Source of the DNA: an uncultured Erysipelotrichaceae bacterium
Lineage (GTDB): Bacteria > Bacillota_I > Bacilli_A > Erysipelotrichales > Erysipelotrichaceae
Length of the DNA stretch: 57,189 nt
Direction of reading: 5' to 3'
NCBI GenBank assembly: GCA_934675465.1
Contig: CAKUQM010000008.1
Location: 1-57,189, forward strand
Positions 26,218-35,348 of this stretch are shown here, piece after piece. Under the pieces are notes generated by a model. The model made no database searches. It was given only the letters and a program-made list of their open reading frames with translations, and had not been told where the DNA came from. Position 1 is the stretch's first letter; each line of letters opens with the position of its first letter. A program made the translations under genes and the position numbers.

Positions 26218-27468
26218 CTAATTTAAACCAATATCTTTACGGTAATACTTACCTTCAAAATCAATTATTTCAGCTGCCTTATAAACCTTAGCACGTGCTT
26301 CTAGTAAGTTATTACCCTTAGCACAAATATTTAAGACACGACCACCATTTGTCACTAGCTTATTATCTACAATCTTAGTTCCTGCGTGGAAAACAATAAT
26401 ATCATCATCAAGCTTATCTAAATTCTTAATTTCTAAGCCCTTAGGATAAGAACCTGGATAACCACCACTTGCTAGCACTAGGGTACAAACAGTATCATCA
26501 TTCCACTTAACACTAATATCTTTTAAGTTCTTAGTACTTGTTGCATACATGATGTCAAACAAGTCACTTTCGAGTCTTAACATAATTGATTGAGTTTCTG
26601 GATCACCAAAGCGTACATTGAATTCAAGTACCTTAGCCTTGTTATTATCAATCATTAAACCAATAAAAATAACACCACGATAATCTATTTCATCTTCTTT
26701 TAAACCCTTAATAAATGGTTTTAAGATAGAATCCAACATTTCATCATCGAAGTTAGGCATAAATGGATTTGGAGAAACCGTACCCATACCACCAGTATTA
26801 GGTCCCTTGTTGTTGTCATGGATTTGTTTATGATCCTTAACAGTAGGCATAGGAATAATAGTTTCACCATCTGTAAAACATAATAAAGAACATTCAAAGC
26901 CCTTTAAGAATTCTTCGATAACAAGTTTAGAGCCTGCATTATTTAAAGCACCATCCAACATGAATTCTTTTAAAGTCTTTAAAGCCATTTCTTCATCTTC
27001 ACAAATCACAACACCCTTACCAGCAGCCAAACCATCAGCCTTGATAACTAGTGGATATGTGAAGTTTTTTAAAGATTCAAGCCCATTTTCATAATCATTC
27101 ACCTCAATATACTCAGCAGTAGGAATATGATGACGTTTCATGAAGTCTTTAGAGAAAGCTTTTGAGCCCTCTAAAGTAGCAGCTACTTTAGTAGGACCAA
27201 AGACCTTGTGGCCATGACTTTCAAGCAAGTCAGCAAGCCCCATACAAAGTGGAACTTCAGGTCCAATGACAGTAAAGTCAATCTTTAAATCTTCAACTGT
27301 CTTTAGGATAAAATCTAAGTCTTCAACGCTTCCATTAATTAAAGTAGCAATCTCACCCATACCGGGATTACCTGGTAGACAATATAATTCATCTACTTTA
27401 CTTGATTTATTTAATGCATAAGTGATAGCAGCTTCTCTACCACCGCTTCCAATAACTAACACTCTCAT
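26218..27468 (-). CDS. purD: Phosphoribosylamine-glycine ligase (GAR synthetase)
   Basis: 416 aa from ATG 27468 (MRVLVIGSGGREAAI); GGGTGA lies just upstream. ATP-grasp enzyme: 'PLVIKADGLAAGKGVVICED' is the ATP-binding loop, and 'VLEFNVRFGDPETQ' holds metal ligands. Joins glycine to phosphoribosylamine, step two of purine synthesis. Spaced 11 nt from purH and 9 nt from purL. Confidence 0.97.
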   Translation of the reverse strand: MRVLVIGSGGREAAITYALNKSSKVDELYCLPGNPGMGEIATLINGSVEDLDFILKTVEDLKIDFTVIGPEVPLCMGLADLLESHGHKVFGPTKVAATLEGSKAFSKDFMKRHHIPTAEYIEVNDYENGLESLKNFTYPLVIKADGLAAGKGVVICEDEEMALKTLKEFMLDGALNNAGSKLVIEEFLKGFECSLLCFTDGETIIPMPTVKDHKQIHDNNKGPNTGGMGTVSPNPFMPNFDDEMLDSILKPFIKGLKEDEIDYRGVIFIGLMIDNNKAKVLEFNVRFGDPETQSIMLRLESDLFDIMYATSTKNLKDISVKWNDDTVCTLVLASGGYPGSYPKGLEIKNLDKLDDDIIVFHAGTKIVDNKLVTNGGRVLNICAKGNNLLEARAKVYKAAEIIDFEGKYYRKDIGLN

Positions 27469-27479
27469 ATATTCACCCA

Positions 27480-29003
27480 TTAATGTCTGAAATGACGATA
27501 TCCACTAAATACCATAGGGATGTTTAATTTATTACATAAGTCAATACTATCTTGGTCTTTTACACTGCCACCTGGTTGAATAATTGCCTTAATACCTGCT
27601 TCAGCTGCCACTTGTACACAATCATCAAATGGGAAGAAAGCATCACTTGCTAATACAGCACCATTAAAGTCCTTATCAGGATTATTATGGATAGCATTTT
27701 CTAAGGCCCATACTCTACTTGTTTGACCACCACCGATAGCCAATGTCACACCATCTTTAACGATACAAATGGCATTTGATTTAACATATTTAACTACACG
27801 CATACCAAATTCCATGTCTGATAGTTGTTGTTCACTTGGTTGAGCATTAGTAACAACCTTTAGTTCATCAAACATCTTAGTATTTAATTCTTGTACAAGA
27901 ACATTGCCCTCTAAATACTTAATATCATACTTAGCATCTCTAGCATCCAAGTTCTTAAGCTTTAAGATACGTAAATTTTTCTTACCCTTTAAGATTTCCA
28001 AGGCATCATCATCGTAGTCGGGTGCTGCAACAATCTCTAAGAAAATAGAATGCATCTTTTCGGCAGTAGCCTTATCAACCTTATAGTTACAAGCAACAAT
28101 ACCACCAAAGATTGATTGAGGATCAGCCTCATAAGCCTTCATATATGATTCATAGCCAGTCTTGCCGATTGCTACACCACATGGAGTTGAATGCTTAATA
28201 GCAGCTGTTACAATTTGATCGCCAAATTCTCTAACACAGGCAACAGCACCATAAAGGTCATTGACATTATTAAATGAGATTTCCTTGCCATGAAGTTGTT
28301 CATAGTCTAATAGAGTATGTTCTACATATGTATCTCTATATTTATTTGCAGCTTGTTGTGAGTTTTCACCATATCTTAAGTGTTCAACTTTCTTAAATGA
28401 TAAGTTCAATGTTTCAGGGAATTCATCATGACAAACACTTGCGAAATATCTAGAAATCATCGCATCATAAGCACCTGTTGTTGTATAGGCCTTATATGCA
28501 AGATTTAATCTAAAATCATAGTCATCTGTACCATTTTTAATAGCTTCTAAAACATTGTCATAATCTTCAACCTTAGTAACAATTAAAACGTCCTTAAAGT
28601 TTTTAGCAGCACTTCTAATCATAGAAGGACCACCAATGTCGATATTTTCAATCATATCTTCCATTGGTTTATGAGCCTTTAGAGCCTTTTCGAATTCATA
28701 TAAATTAACACAAACCAAGTCAATTGGGGTAATACCCATTTCTTCAACAGTCTTAACATGACTTTCCACGTCTCTTCTAAATAACAAGCCACCATGAACC
28801 ATGGGATGCAAAGTCTTAACACGACCATCTAAGATTTCAGGAAAACCTGTTACATCATCAATTGCGATAGCCTTAACACCCTCTTCTTGAAGTTTCTTTA
28901 AAGTACCACCAGTTGAAACAATTTCATAGTCTAGTGCTTCTAGACCCTTACAAAATTCAACAATACCAGTTTTATCAGTAACTGAAACTAAAGCTCTTCT
29001 CAT
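27480..29003 (-). CDS. purH: Bifunctional AICAR transformylase/IMP cyclohydrolase
   Basis: 507 aa. N-terminal MGS-like IMP cyclohydrolase (1-195: 'VSVTDKTGIVEFCKGLEAL', 'GGRVKTLHP' as DGRVKTLHP) and C-terminal transformylase (200-507: 'LRYGENSQQAA', 'IKHSTPCGVAIG', 'DAFFPFDD'). Uses 10-formyl-tetrahydrofolate to make FAICAR and then closes the ring to IMP. AICAR is the parent of the ZTP signal sensed by the riboswitch upstream in this cluster. Overlaps purN by 4 bp. Confidence 0.97.
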   Translation of the reverse strand: MRRALVSVTDKTGIVEFCKGLEALDYEIVSTGGTLKKLQEEGVKAIAIDDVTGFPEILDGRVKTLHPMVHGGLLFRRDVESHVKTVEEMGITPIDLVCVNLYEFEKALKAHKPMEDMIENIDIGGPSMIRSAAKNFKDVLIVTKVEDYDNVLEAIKNGTDDYDFRLNLAYKAYTTTGAYDAMISRYFASVCHDEFPETLNLSFKKVEHLRYGENSQQAANKYRDTYVEHTLLDYEQLHGKEISFNNVNDLYGAVACVREFGDQIVTAAIKHSTPCGVAIGKTGYESYMKAYEADPQSIFGGIVACNYKVDKATAEKMHSIFLEIVAAPDYDDDALEILKGKKNLRILKLKNLDARDAKYDIKYLEGNVLVQELNTKMFDELKVVTNAQPSEQQLSDMEFGMRVVKYVKSNAICIVKDGVTLAIGGGQTSRVWALENAIHNNPDKDFNGAVLASDAFFPFDDCVQVAAEAGIKAIIQPGGSVKDQDSIDLCNKLNIPMVFSGYRHFRH

Positions 29004-29590
29004 TTAATATTTACCCTTTCGCCTACTACTTCTAATTTATTATCACAATATAATCTAACCGCTTCTTTTAAAATTTGATGTTCAACCGTTAAGACGATTT
29101 GTTGCATCTCTTCTGGGGACTTGGCACTTGATACATCAATACTCTTTTGAATGATAATTGGTCCACCATCTACTGTTCCACTTACAAAATGAACAGTTGC
29201 CCCACTTACCTTAACTCCTCTTTTAAAAGCTGCCTCATGGACGTGGAGACCATAATAGCCCATGCCACAGAATGATGGGATAAGTGATGGATGAATGTTA
29301 ATAATACGATTTTCATATTCTTTAATTAATTCATCACTAATAATCGCAAGATAACCAGCTAAGACAACAAGTTCAATACCTTCTTCTTTTAATGTCTTTA
29401 AAAGTTCATCTTGGTCCTTGATGCACATGTTCTTGATACCAGCCTTTTGAGCTCTTACAAGACCATAAGCATTCTTACGATTAGAAATAACAAGTTTAAT
29501 TTCTCCATTAATAGTTCCTAAATTAAACTCGTCAATTAAAGCTTGTAAATTAGTACCACCACCTGATACTAATACGGCAACTTTTACCAT
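29000..29590 (-). CDS. purN: Phosphoribosylglycinamide formyltransferase
   Basis: 196 aa, usual length. 'VLVSGGGTNLQALID' is the phosphate loop; 'VVLAGYLAIISDELI', 'IINIHPSLIPSFCGMGYYG' with the catalytic His, and 'SGATVHFVSGTVDGGPII' follow in order. Transfers a formyl group from 10-formyl-THF to GAR. Overlaps the purM end by 7 bp and the purH start by 4 bp. Confidence 0.97.
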   Translation of the reverse strand: MVKVAVLVSGGGTNLQALIDEFNLGTINGEIKLVISNRKNAYGLVRAQKAGIKNMCIKDQDELLKTLKEEGIELVVLAGYLAIISDELIKEYENRIINIHPSLIPSFCGMGYYGLHVHEAAFKRGVKVSGATVHFVSGTVDGGPIIIQKSIDVSSAKSPEEMQQIVLTVEHQILKEAVRLYCDNKLEVVGERVNIK

Positions 29591-30615
29591 GTTAATTCAA
29601 CACCCTCTTTATCAGTAACTTCACCAATAACATAAGCTTCTTCATTAATATCTTTTAATAAAGATAAAACGGTATCAACATCACTTGGATCTAGTGCCAT
29701 CACAAAACCTACGCCCATGTTAAATACGTTGTACATTTCTTTTTCTTCAATCCCGCCCTTTTCAGCAATCAAATCAAAAATCTTAGGTCTTGGGAAAGAT
29801 GTAGTGTCAATCTTAACACCTTGACCACTCTTTAACATTCTTGGCAAGTTCTCATAAAAACCGCCACCAGTAATATGTGACATACCCTTGATATCAACAT
29901 TATTATTTAATAAGTGTTTAATAGCCCTAACATAAATTTTAGTAGGAGTTAATAACTCTTCACCAAGTGTCTTGCCAAATTCTTCATAGTATTCATTTAA
30001 ATCAAGCTTAGCATCTTTGATTAAAACTTTACGAACCAAAGAGAAACCATTAGAATGACAGCCACTTGAAGGTAGTGCTACTAATACTTGTCCAGGAGCG
30101 ATATTTTGACCATCTAATAATTTAGACTTTTCAACTGCACCAACACAGAAACCAGCAATATCATAATGATTTACATCATACATATCAGGCATTTCAGCTG
30201 TTTCACCACCGATTAGAGCACATTCAGCTTGTACACAACCATCAGCTACACCCTTAACTAATTGTTCAATCTTAGTTGGTGTATTTTTGCCAACTGCAAG
30301 ATAGTCTAAGAAGAAGATTGGCATAGCACCTTGCACTAAAACATCATTAACGCACATCGCAACTGCATCAATACCGATAGTATCGTGCTTATCACATTCA
30401 AAGGCTAACATCAGTTTAGTACCAACACCATCTGTACCTGATACAAGTACTGGCTCTTTCATTTTTAGAAGTGAAAGATCAAACATGCCACCAAAGGCAC
30501 CAATTGAATCAACAGCACCCTTTACCTTTGTACGAGCAACATGTGATTTGATTAATCTAACACTCTCATATCCTGCTTCTAAATCTACTCCAGCTTCTCT
30601 ATATTTTTGGCTCAT
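29584..30615 (-). CDS. purM: Phosphoribosylformylglycinamidine cyclo-ligase (AIR synthetase)
   Basis: 343 aa. 'YREAGVDLEAGYESVRLIK' start, 'LVSGTDGVGTKLMLAFE' glycine-rich motif, 'ALIGGETAEMPDMY', and 'GMSHITGGGFYENLPRML' are PurM hallmarks. Closes FGAM to aminoimidazole ribotide with ATP. Follows purE by 17 nt with a GGAAAGGAAA ribosome site. Confidence 0.97.
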   Translation of the reverse strand: MSQKYREAGVDLEAGYESVRLIKSHVARTKVKGAVDSIGAFGGMFDLSLLKMKEPVLVSGTDGVGTKLMLAFECDKHDTIGIDAVAMCVNDVLVQGAMPIFFLDYLAVGKNTPTKIEQLVKGVADGCVQAECALIGGETAEMPDMYDVNHYDIAGFCVGAVEKSKLLDGQNIAPGQVLVALPSSGCHSNGFSLVRKVLIKDAKLDLNEYYEEFGKTLGEELLTPTKIYVRAIKHLLNNNVDIKGMSHITGGGFYENLPRMLKSGQGVKIDTTSFPRPKIFDLIAEKGGIEEKEMYNVFNMGVGFVMALDPSDVDTVLSLLKDINEEAYVIGEVTDKEGVELTW

Positions 30616-30632
30616 TTAAATTATTTCCTTTC

Positions 30633-31121
30633 CTATTTATATTTCTCAATTATTTCTTCATTTGTCTTAACTGCATCTTCAGCCAACTTTTTTCTATAAG
30701 CGATTAACTTTTCTCTTATTTCTAAGTGCTTATTTCCAATAATATTCAGTGCTAACCACGCAGCGTTCTTAGCTCCATTGATGCCAACTGTTGCCACTGG
30801 AATTGAAGGAGGCATTTGAACAATTGACATAAGGGCATCCATGCCATCCAAGACACTTGCACTTAGTGGCACGCCAATTACCGGGATAACTGTTTGTGCT
30901 GCTACCACACCTGGTAAGGCTGCTGCCATACCCGCTGCGCAGATAATGGCTTCAGTATCGTTTTGGTTACATTCACTTACGAACTCACTTAAAGCCTCAT
31001 GAGCTCTATGGGCACTTAGACATCTAACATCTGTTTGTACTCCCCATTCTTTTAAAATTGTGATTGCTGGTTCAACTTTAGCTAAATCACTAGTTGAACC
31101 CATAATAATTGCGACTCTCAT
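30633..31121 (-). CDS. purE: N5-CAIR mutase / AIR carboxylase PurE
   Basis: 162 aa. 'VAIIMGSTSDLAKVEPAITI' and 'SAHRAHEALSEFV', then 'IICAAGMAAALPGVVAAQT' and 'PVIGVPLSASVLDGMDALMS' identify PurE. Class I enzymes have SAHRTP and need PurK; class II have SAHKTA and use CO2 directly. The motif here, SAHRAHEA, is between the two and no purK is in the cluster, so direct AIR carboxylation is possible. Good ribosome site (GGAGGAAC). Confidence 0.93.
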   Translation of the reverse strand: MRVAIIMGSTSDLAKVEPAITILKEWGVQTDVRCLSAHRAHEALSEFVSECNQNDTEAIICAAGMAAALPGVVAAQTVIPVIGVPLSASVLDGMDALMSIVQMPPSIPVATVGINGAKNAAWLALNIIGNKHLEIREKLIAYRKKLAEDAVKTNEEIIEKYK

Positions 31122-31130
31122 GTTCCTCCT

Positions 31131-32801
31131 TTAGAATAGTCCTACAATTTCACCATCTTCTAAGATGTCCATATTGTTTGCAGCTGGCACCTTAGGAAGA
31201 CCTGGCATACGCATAATATCGCCACTGATTGCGACTAAGAAACCAGAACCAGTATTTGGAATTAAATCGTTGATTTCGATATTAAATCCAGTAGGTCTAC
31301 CAAGTAAGCTTGCATCATCACTTAAACTATATTGAGTTTTAGCGATACAAATAGGAAGCTTATCAAGACCTAAGTCGGTTAATTTCTTAATATTAGTCTT
31401 AGCTTTCTTTGTGAAGATTACATCATCAGCACCATAGATTTCTCTAGCGATAGTTTTAATCTTTTCTTCTATTGGTAAATTCAAATCATAAATTGGTTTG
31501 AAATTACTTTCTTTGTTTTCTAATAAATCAATTAAGCCATTAGCTAATTCAATACCGCCATCTGCCCCTTTTGCCCAAACTTCAGATAAAGCAACCTTAA
31601 CACCCTTGGCATTACAAATTTCTTCTAACAAATCAAGTTCGGCCTTAGTATCAGTTGGGAAAGCATTGATTGCCACAATCGCAGGCAAGCCATACTTGGC
31701 AATATTTTCAATATGCTTCTCAAGATTAGCAATACCCTTTCTTAAAGCCTCTAGATTTTCATTAGCTAATTCTTTCTTATCCATGCCACCATGCATCTTA
31801 AGTGCTCTAACAGTAGCTACAATTACAACTGCATCTGGCTTTAATCCAGCTTGACGACATTTAATATCTAAGAATTTTTCAGCACCTAAATCAGCACCAA
31901 AACCAGCTTCTGTAACAGTATAAGGAGCTAACTTTAAGGCTAACTTAGTAGCCATAACACTGTTACAACCATGAGCGATATTTGCAAATGGTCCGCCATG
32001 AACAAACACTGGTGTATGATCTAGCGTTTGAACAAGATTTGGCTTAATGGCATCCTTCAACAATAATGTAACAGCCCCTGTAGCTTTTAAATCTTCAACT
32101 GTAACAGGACTTCCATCTCTTGTATAAGCGACGATGATTCTAGCTACTCTTGATTTTAAATCACTTAAATCATTAGCTAAGCATAAGATACCCATGATTT
32201 CACTTGCTACAGTGATATCAAAGCCATCTTCTCTTGGCACACCATTAACCTTGCCACCAAGGCCTACAACAATATGTCTTAGTGCTCTATCATTTAAATC
32301 AACTACTCTTTTCCATACGATTTGTCTTTCATCGATGTTTAAGGGATTACCTTGTTGTAAAGAATTATCTAACATCGCACTAATTAAGTTATTAGCAGTA
32401 GTAATTGCATGAATATCGCCTGTAAAGTGTAGGTTGATGTCTTCCATCGGCACAACTTGGGCATAACCGCCACCTGCTGCACCACCCTTTATTCCAAAAC
32501 ATGGTCCAAGAGATGGTTCTCTCATCGCAACGATAGTCTTTTTACCAATCTTATTCATCGCTTGGGCTAGGCCAATCATCGTAGTAGTCTTGCCCTCTCC
32601 TGCTGGAGTTGGATTGATGGCAGTTACTAAGATTAACTTACCATCTTGATTATTTTCTAGTCTTCTAATAGTTTCTAAAGAAATCTTAGCCTTATATTTA
32701 CCATATAGTTCTAAGTCATCTTCGCTTAATCCAATTTGACCAGCAACATCTTTAATTGGTAACATGCTGGCATTTTGAGCAATTTGAACATCTGTTAACA
32801 T
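31131..32801 (-). CDS. fhs: Formate-tetrahydrofolate ligase
   Basis: 556 aa, normal for the monofunctional enzyme. P-loop-like 'TAINPTPAGEGKTTTMIGL', 'REPSLGPCFGIKGGAAGGGY' and 'FVHGGPFANIAHGCNS' are invariant family segments. Makes 10-formyl-THF from formate, THF and ATP, the one-carbon donor for PurN and PurH downstream. It directly follows the ZTP riboswitch, which fits: low 10-formyl-THF makes AICAR and ZTP rise, and this gene restores the folate. Confidence 0.97.
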   Translation of the reverse strand: MLTDVQIAQNASMLPIKDVAGQIGLSEDDLELYGKYKAKISLETIRRLENNQDGKLILVTAINPTPAGEGKTTTMIGLAQAMNKIGKKTIVAMREPSLGPCFGIKGGAAGGGYAQVVPMEDINLHFTGDIHAITTANNLISAMLDNSLQQGNPLNIDERQIVWKRVVDLNDRALRHIVVGLGGKVNGVPREDGFDITVASEIMGILCLANDLSDLKSRVARIIVAYTRDGSPVTVEDLKATGAVTLLLKDAIKPNLVQTLDHTPVFVHGGPFANIAHGCNSVMATKLALKLAPYTVTEAGFGADLGAEKFLDIKCRQAGLKPDAVVIVATVRALKMHGGMDKKELANENLEALRKGIANLEKHIENIAKYGLPAIVAINAFPTDTKAELDLLEEICNAKGVKVALSEVWAKGADGGIELANGLIDLLENKESNFKPIYDLNLPIEEKIKTIAREIYGADDVIFTKKAKTNIKKLTDLGLDKLPICIAKTQYSLSDDASLLGRPTGFNIEINDLIPNTGSGFLVAISGDIMRMPGLPKVPAANNMDILEDGEIVGLF

Positions 32802-32842
32802 AAATTATTATCCTTCCTTTAAAAGTATGATTCCCTAGATAC

Positions 32843-32950
32843 AAAAAAAGTCGCACGTAAAAAGGGACAAAATGGCCCAGACGGTCGACTCTTCTTATAA
32901 ACATCATACTCCCATGTGGTACTCCACTTTTCCGTCAGTTGTATAACGTC
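32843..32950 (-). promoter_or_regulatory. ZTP (pfl) riboswitch with terminator, upstream of fhs
   Basis: The minus strand reads ACUGACGGAAAAGUGG, a CCAC-closed stem, UGGGAGUAUGAUG, and the conserved 3' core CCGUCUGGGCC (32874-32884), the hallmark of the ZTP motif. GACGG near the start can pair with CCGUC as the pseudoknot. The 3' part forms a terminator, AGTCG/CGACT with a T7 run (32843-32890), whose loop includes the core, so ligand binding should turn fhs on. An extended -10, TGTTAAAAT, just after the purF stop could start this transcript. Confidence 0.85.
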
Positions 32951-32974
32951 TTTATTTTAACATATTAATTAAGG

Positions 32975-34396
32975 CTACTCATCATCTTCTCTGCCATCCC
33001 AGCAATAAGTACATAGTCTTTCTTTACCAAGTCCAATTGACTTCACAAGTTCATCAAGTCTTGCGAAATCTAAACTTGTAAAGAATGATTTCTTGCGAAT
33101 AACTTCAACCATTGCCTTGTACTTATCACTATCAGGATTTGCATATTCTTTTAATACTTCCTTAGGTACTTCACAAGTTCCCTCAAGCTCAATAATAGCC
33201 TTTCTAGTAGCTAGTTCTAATTCACTAGAACTTCTAGAGAAATTTAAGTATTTACAGCCAAACATAATTGGTGGGCACGCAGGTCTAACATGCACTTCTC
33301 TAGCACCTGATTCATATAAGAACTTAGTTGTTTCACCAAGTTGGGTTCCTCTAACAATAGAATCATCAATTAATAAGATTTTCTTATCATTGATTAATTC
33401 ATGTACTGGAATTAATTTCATCTTTGCGATCAAACTTCTTTCAGTTTGATTAGATGGCATAAATGAACGAGGCCAAGTTGGTGTGTATTTGATAAATGGC
33501 CTTGCGAAAGTTCTGTGTGTTGTATTAGCATAGCCAATCGCATGAGCTAAACCACTATCAGGAACACCAGCAACAATATCAACATCAACATGGTCTCTAT
33601 TTGCTAATAGTTCACCAGCCTTATAGCGCATCATTTCAACATTTTGTTTCTCATATGTTGATGTAGGATAGCCATAATATACCCAAAGGAAAGAACACAT
33701 TCTCATCTTTTCGTTCATTTCTTTAGTGGCTACACACTCCTCAGGCGTGATATAGACGATTTCGCCAGGTCCTAAGTCTTTAACATGTTTATAGCCTAAA
33801 TTTAAGAAGGCTGATGATTCAAATGTTGCACAGTACGCATCATCTTTCTTGCCAATGACAAGTGGCGTACGACCTAGCTTATCACGCATACAATAGATTC
33901 TATCGGCAGTTAAAATCAAAACGCTCATTGAACCCTTAACTTCTTCTTGAACATAGGCTAAGCCATCAGTGATAGTGTCCTTTTGGTTCATTAAAGCAGC
34001 TACAAGTTCTGTTGGGTTTATTTCACCACCGCTCATTTCAAGAAAGTGAGTTGTTCCATATTTAAAGCATTTTTCTTTTAGTTCATTAAGATTATTGATA
34101 CGGCCTACAGTTGTGATCGCAAAAGAACCTAAATGAGAGTTAACTAATAAAGGCTGTGCTTCACCATCACTGATACAGCCGATACCCATATTACCTTTAA
34201 AGTCGTCTATCTCCTTTTCAAATTTAGTTCTAAATGGTGAATTTTCGATATTATGAATAGATCTTTGAAAACCATATTCCTTGTCATATACCGCAAGACC
34301 ACCACGTCTTGTGCCTAAATGTGAATGGTAGTCGACACCAAAATATAAGTCGATTACGCATTTCTTTTTAGAGGCTACCCCAAAAAATCCTCCCAT
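32975..34396 (-). CDS. purF: Amidophosphoribosyltransferase-like PurF without N-terminal Cys
   Basis: 473 aa from ATG 34396, fixed by AAGGAAATAT upstream. The PRTase half is intact: 'DIVAGVPDSGLAHAIGYA', 'FARPFIKY', and PRPP loop 'ILLIDDSIVRGTQLGE'; the tail has 'LCTYCWDGRE'. The N-terminal Ntn-glutaminase half starts MGGFFGVASKKKC, whereas normal PurF exposes Cys in MCGIVGI. The oxyanion NG motif is also changed (VGRINNL). So glutamine hydrolysis by the usual Cys seems impossible; ammonia use, a partner glutaminase, or a regulatory role are alternatives. Its place between purC and fhs argues for a purine function. Confidence 0.85.
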   Translation of the reverse strand: MGGFFGVASKKKCVIDLYFGVDYHSHLGTRRGGLAVYDKEYGFQRSIHNIENSPFRTKFEKEIDDFKGNMGIGCISDGEAQPLLVNSHLGSFAITTVGRINNLNELKEKCFKYGTTHFLEMSGGEINPTELVAALMNQKDTITDGLAYVQEEVKGSMSVLILTADRIYCMRDKLGRTPLVIGKKDDAYCATFESSAFLNLGYKHVKDLGPGEIVYITPEECVATKEMNEKMRMCSFLWVYYGYPTSTYEKQNVEMMRYKAGELLANRDHVDVDIVAGVPDSGLAHAIGYANTTHRTFARPFIKYTPTWPRSFMPSNQTERSLIAKMKLIPVHELINDKKILLIDDSIVRGTQLGETTKFLYESGAREVHVRPACPPIMFGCKYLNFSRSSSELELATRKAIIELEGTCEVPKEVLKEYANPDSDKYKAMVEVIRKKSFFTSLDFARLDELVKSIGLGKERLCTYCWDGREDDE

Positions 34397-34419
34397 ATAT
34401 TTCCTTTCCACATATTAAT

Positions 34420-34438
34420 AAGCCCTATAAAAGGGCTT
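34420..34438 (-). other. Hairpin between purC and purF
   Basis: AAGCCC and GGGCTT pair around TTTTATA on the minus strand. It is followed by ATTAATATG rather than a T-run, so it is more likely an attenuation or mRNA-stability element than a strong terminator. Confidence 0.5.
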
Positions 34439-34441
34439 ATA

Positions 34442-35125
34442 TTATCTGTTTAAAATTAATTTTGTAAGTTCAACTGGTTCAACAATCTTACCGTCTTTGT
34501 ATACACGCATATTGCCTGAGGCGATTTCATCGATTAGAACCACTTCATCACCGCAATAGCCAAATTCAAACTTGATATCCCATAAATCTAGACCGATTGT
34601 TTTTAAATCATCAGCTACAACCTTAGTAATCTTTAAAGTTTGTTTCTTTACTGATTCAAATTGTTCAGCACTCATTACTTTTAAAGCTACCAAGCCTTCT
34701 TTAGTTACAAGCGGATCACCCTTTGCGTCATTTTTGAATGTACATTCAACATAGCCACCTTCAAGTGGTGTTCCATCTTCAATATATTCGCCATATCTAC
34801 GGATAAAAGAACCTGTCGCAACTAAACGACAAATAACTTCTAAACCATGGCCAAATACAGTTGCCTTCAACACTTCCATAGTTGCATCATCTAAGTTAGA
34901 GCTAACAAAGTGAGTCTTAATTCCAGCTTCCTTTAATAAGTTAAAGTAATAAGTACTAGTTTCTAAGTTTGCCTTACCAATACCTTCGATTGTTAAGCCA
35001 ACAGTGTTCTCTCCTGGATCAAAAACGCCATCTTTGCCTGTGCAGTCATCCTTGAATTTTAATAATACATTACCATTTTCAAGTTCATAAACATTTTTAG
35101 TTTTGCCAACGTATAGTTCTTTCAT
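34442..35125 (-). CDS. purC: SAICAR synthetase
   Basis: 227 aa, short bacterial type. 'KELYVGKTKNVYELENGNVL' start, 'VICRLVATGSFIRRYGEYI' and 'LIDEIASGNMRVYKDGKIVE' (substrate and metal region) identify PurC. Joins aspartate to CAIR with ATP. First gene of the purine cluster, 45 nt before purF, under a purine riboswitch; AAGGAGAGC ribosome site. purB, which takes the next step, is not in the window. Confidence 0.96.
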   Translation of the reverse strand: MKELYVGKTKNVYELENGNVLLKFKDDCTGKDGVFDPGENTVGLTIEGIGKANLETSTYYFNLLKEAGIKTHFVSSNLDDATMEVLKATVFGHGLEVICRLVATGSFIRRYGEYIEDGTPLEGGYVECTFKNDAKGDPLVTKEGLVALKVMSAEQFESVKKQTLKITKVVADDLKTIGLDLWDIKFEFGYCGDEVVLIDEIASGNMRVYKDGKIVEPVELTKLILNR

Positions 35126-35171
35126 TCTGCTCTCCTTGTATTTTCTATACTTAGCATCGTAATAAACTCAA

Positions 35172-35290
35172 AAAAATAAAATCTTCTGCAAAAATACAGA
35201 AGACAACGAAAAAAGCTTAATCGTAGTCTTATGTAAGGTCATAAGGTAGAAACACTTTCACCATCTCTTCGAAAGTATATACGATATTAA
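35172..35290 (-). promoter_or_regulatory. Purine (guanine-class) riboswitch upstream of purC
   Basis: Minus-strand aptamer (about 35219-35287): P1 AUCGUA/UACGAU, P2 ACUUUC/GAAAGU with loop GAAGAGAUGG, junction GUUUCUACC, P3 CUUAUG/CAUAAG. The residue before UACG in junction 3/1 is C (GACUACG), the guanine-type base. A terminator follows: GTCTTCTG/CAGAAGA then TTTTATTTTTTT (35172-35203). Ligand should stop transcription of purC and the cluster. A TATACT -10 lies near 35301-35306. Loops are slightly off the consensus. Confidence 0.83.
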
Positions 35291-35319
35291 GTACTTTTAA
35301 AGTATATAGGAAAGATTTA

Positions 35320-35347
35320 AAAAAAGAAAGACTTAATTCAGTCTTTC
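35320..35347 (-). terminator. Terminator of RNase P RNA
   Basis: GAAAGACTGAATTAAGTCTTTC on the minus strand forms an 8-9-bp stem with a small loop, followed by T7. It closes rnpB just upstream of the purC promoter. Confidence 0.92.
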
Positions 35348-35348
35348 T

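Noticed and set aside
34420..34438. Terminator between purC and purF
   Set aside because: There is a hairpin but no T-run follows, and the gap is only 45 nt, so it is listed only as a hairpin.
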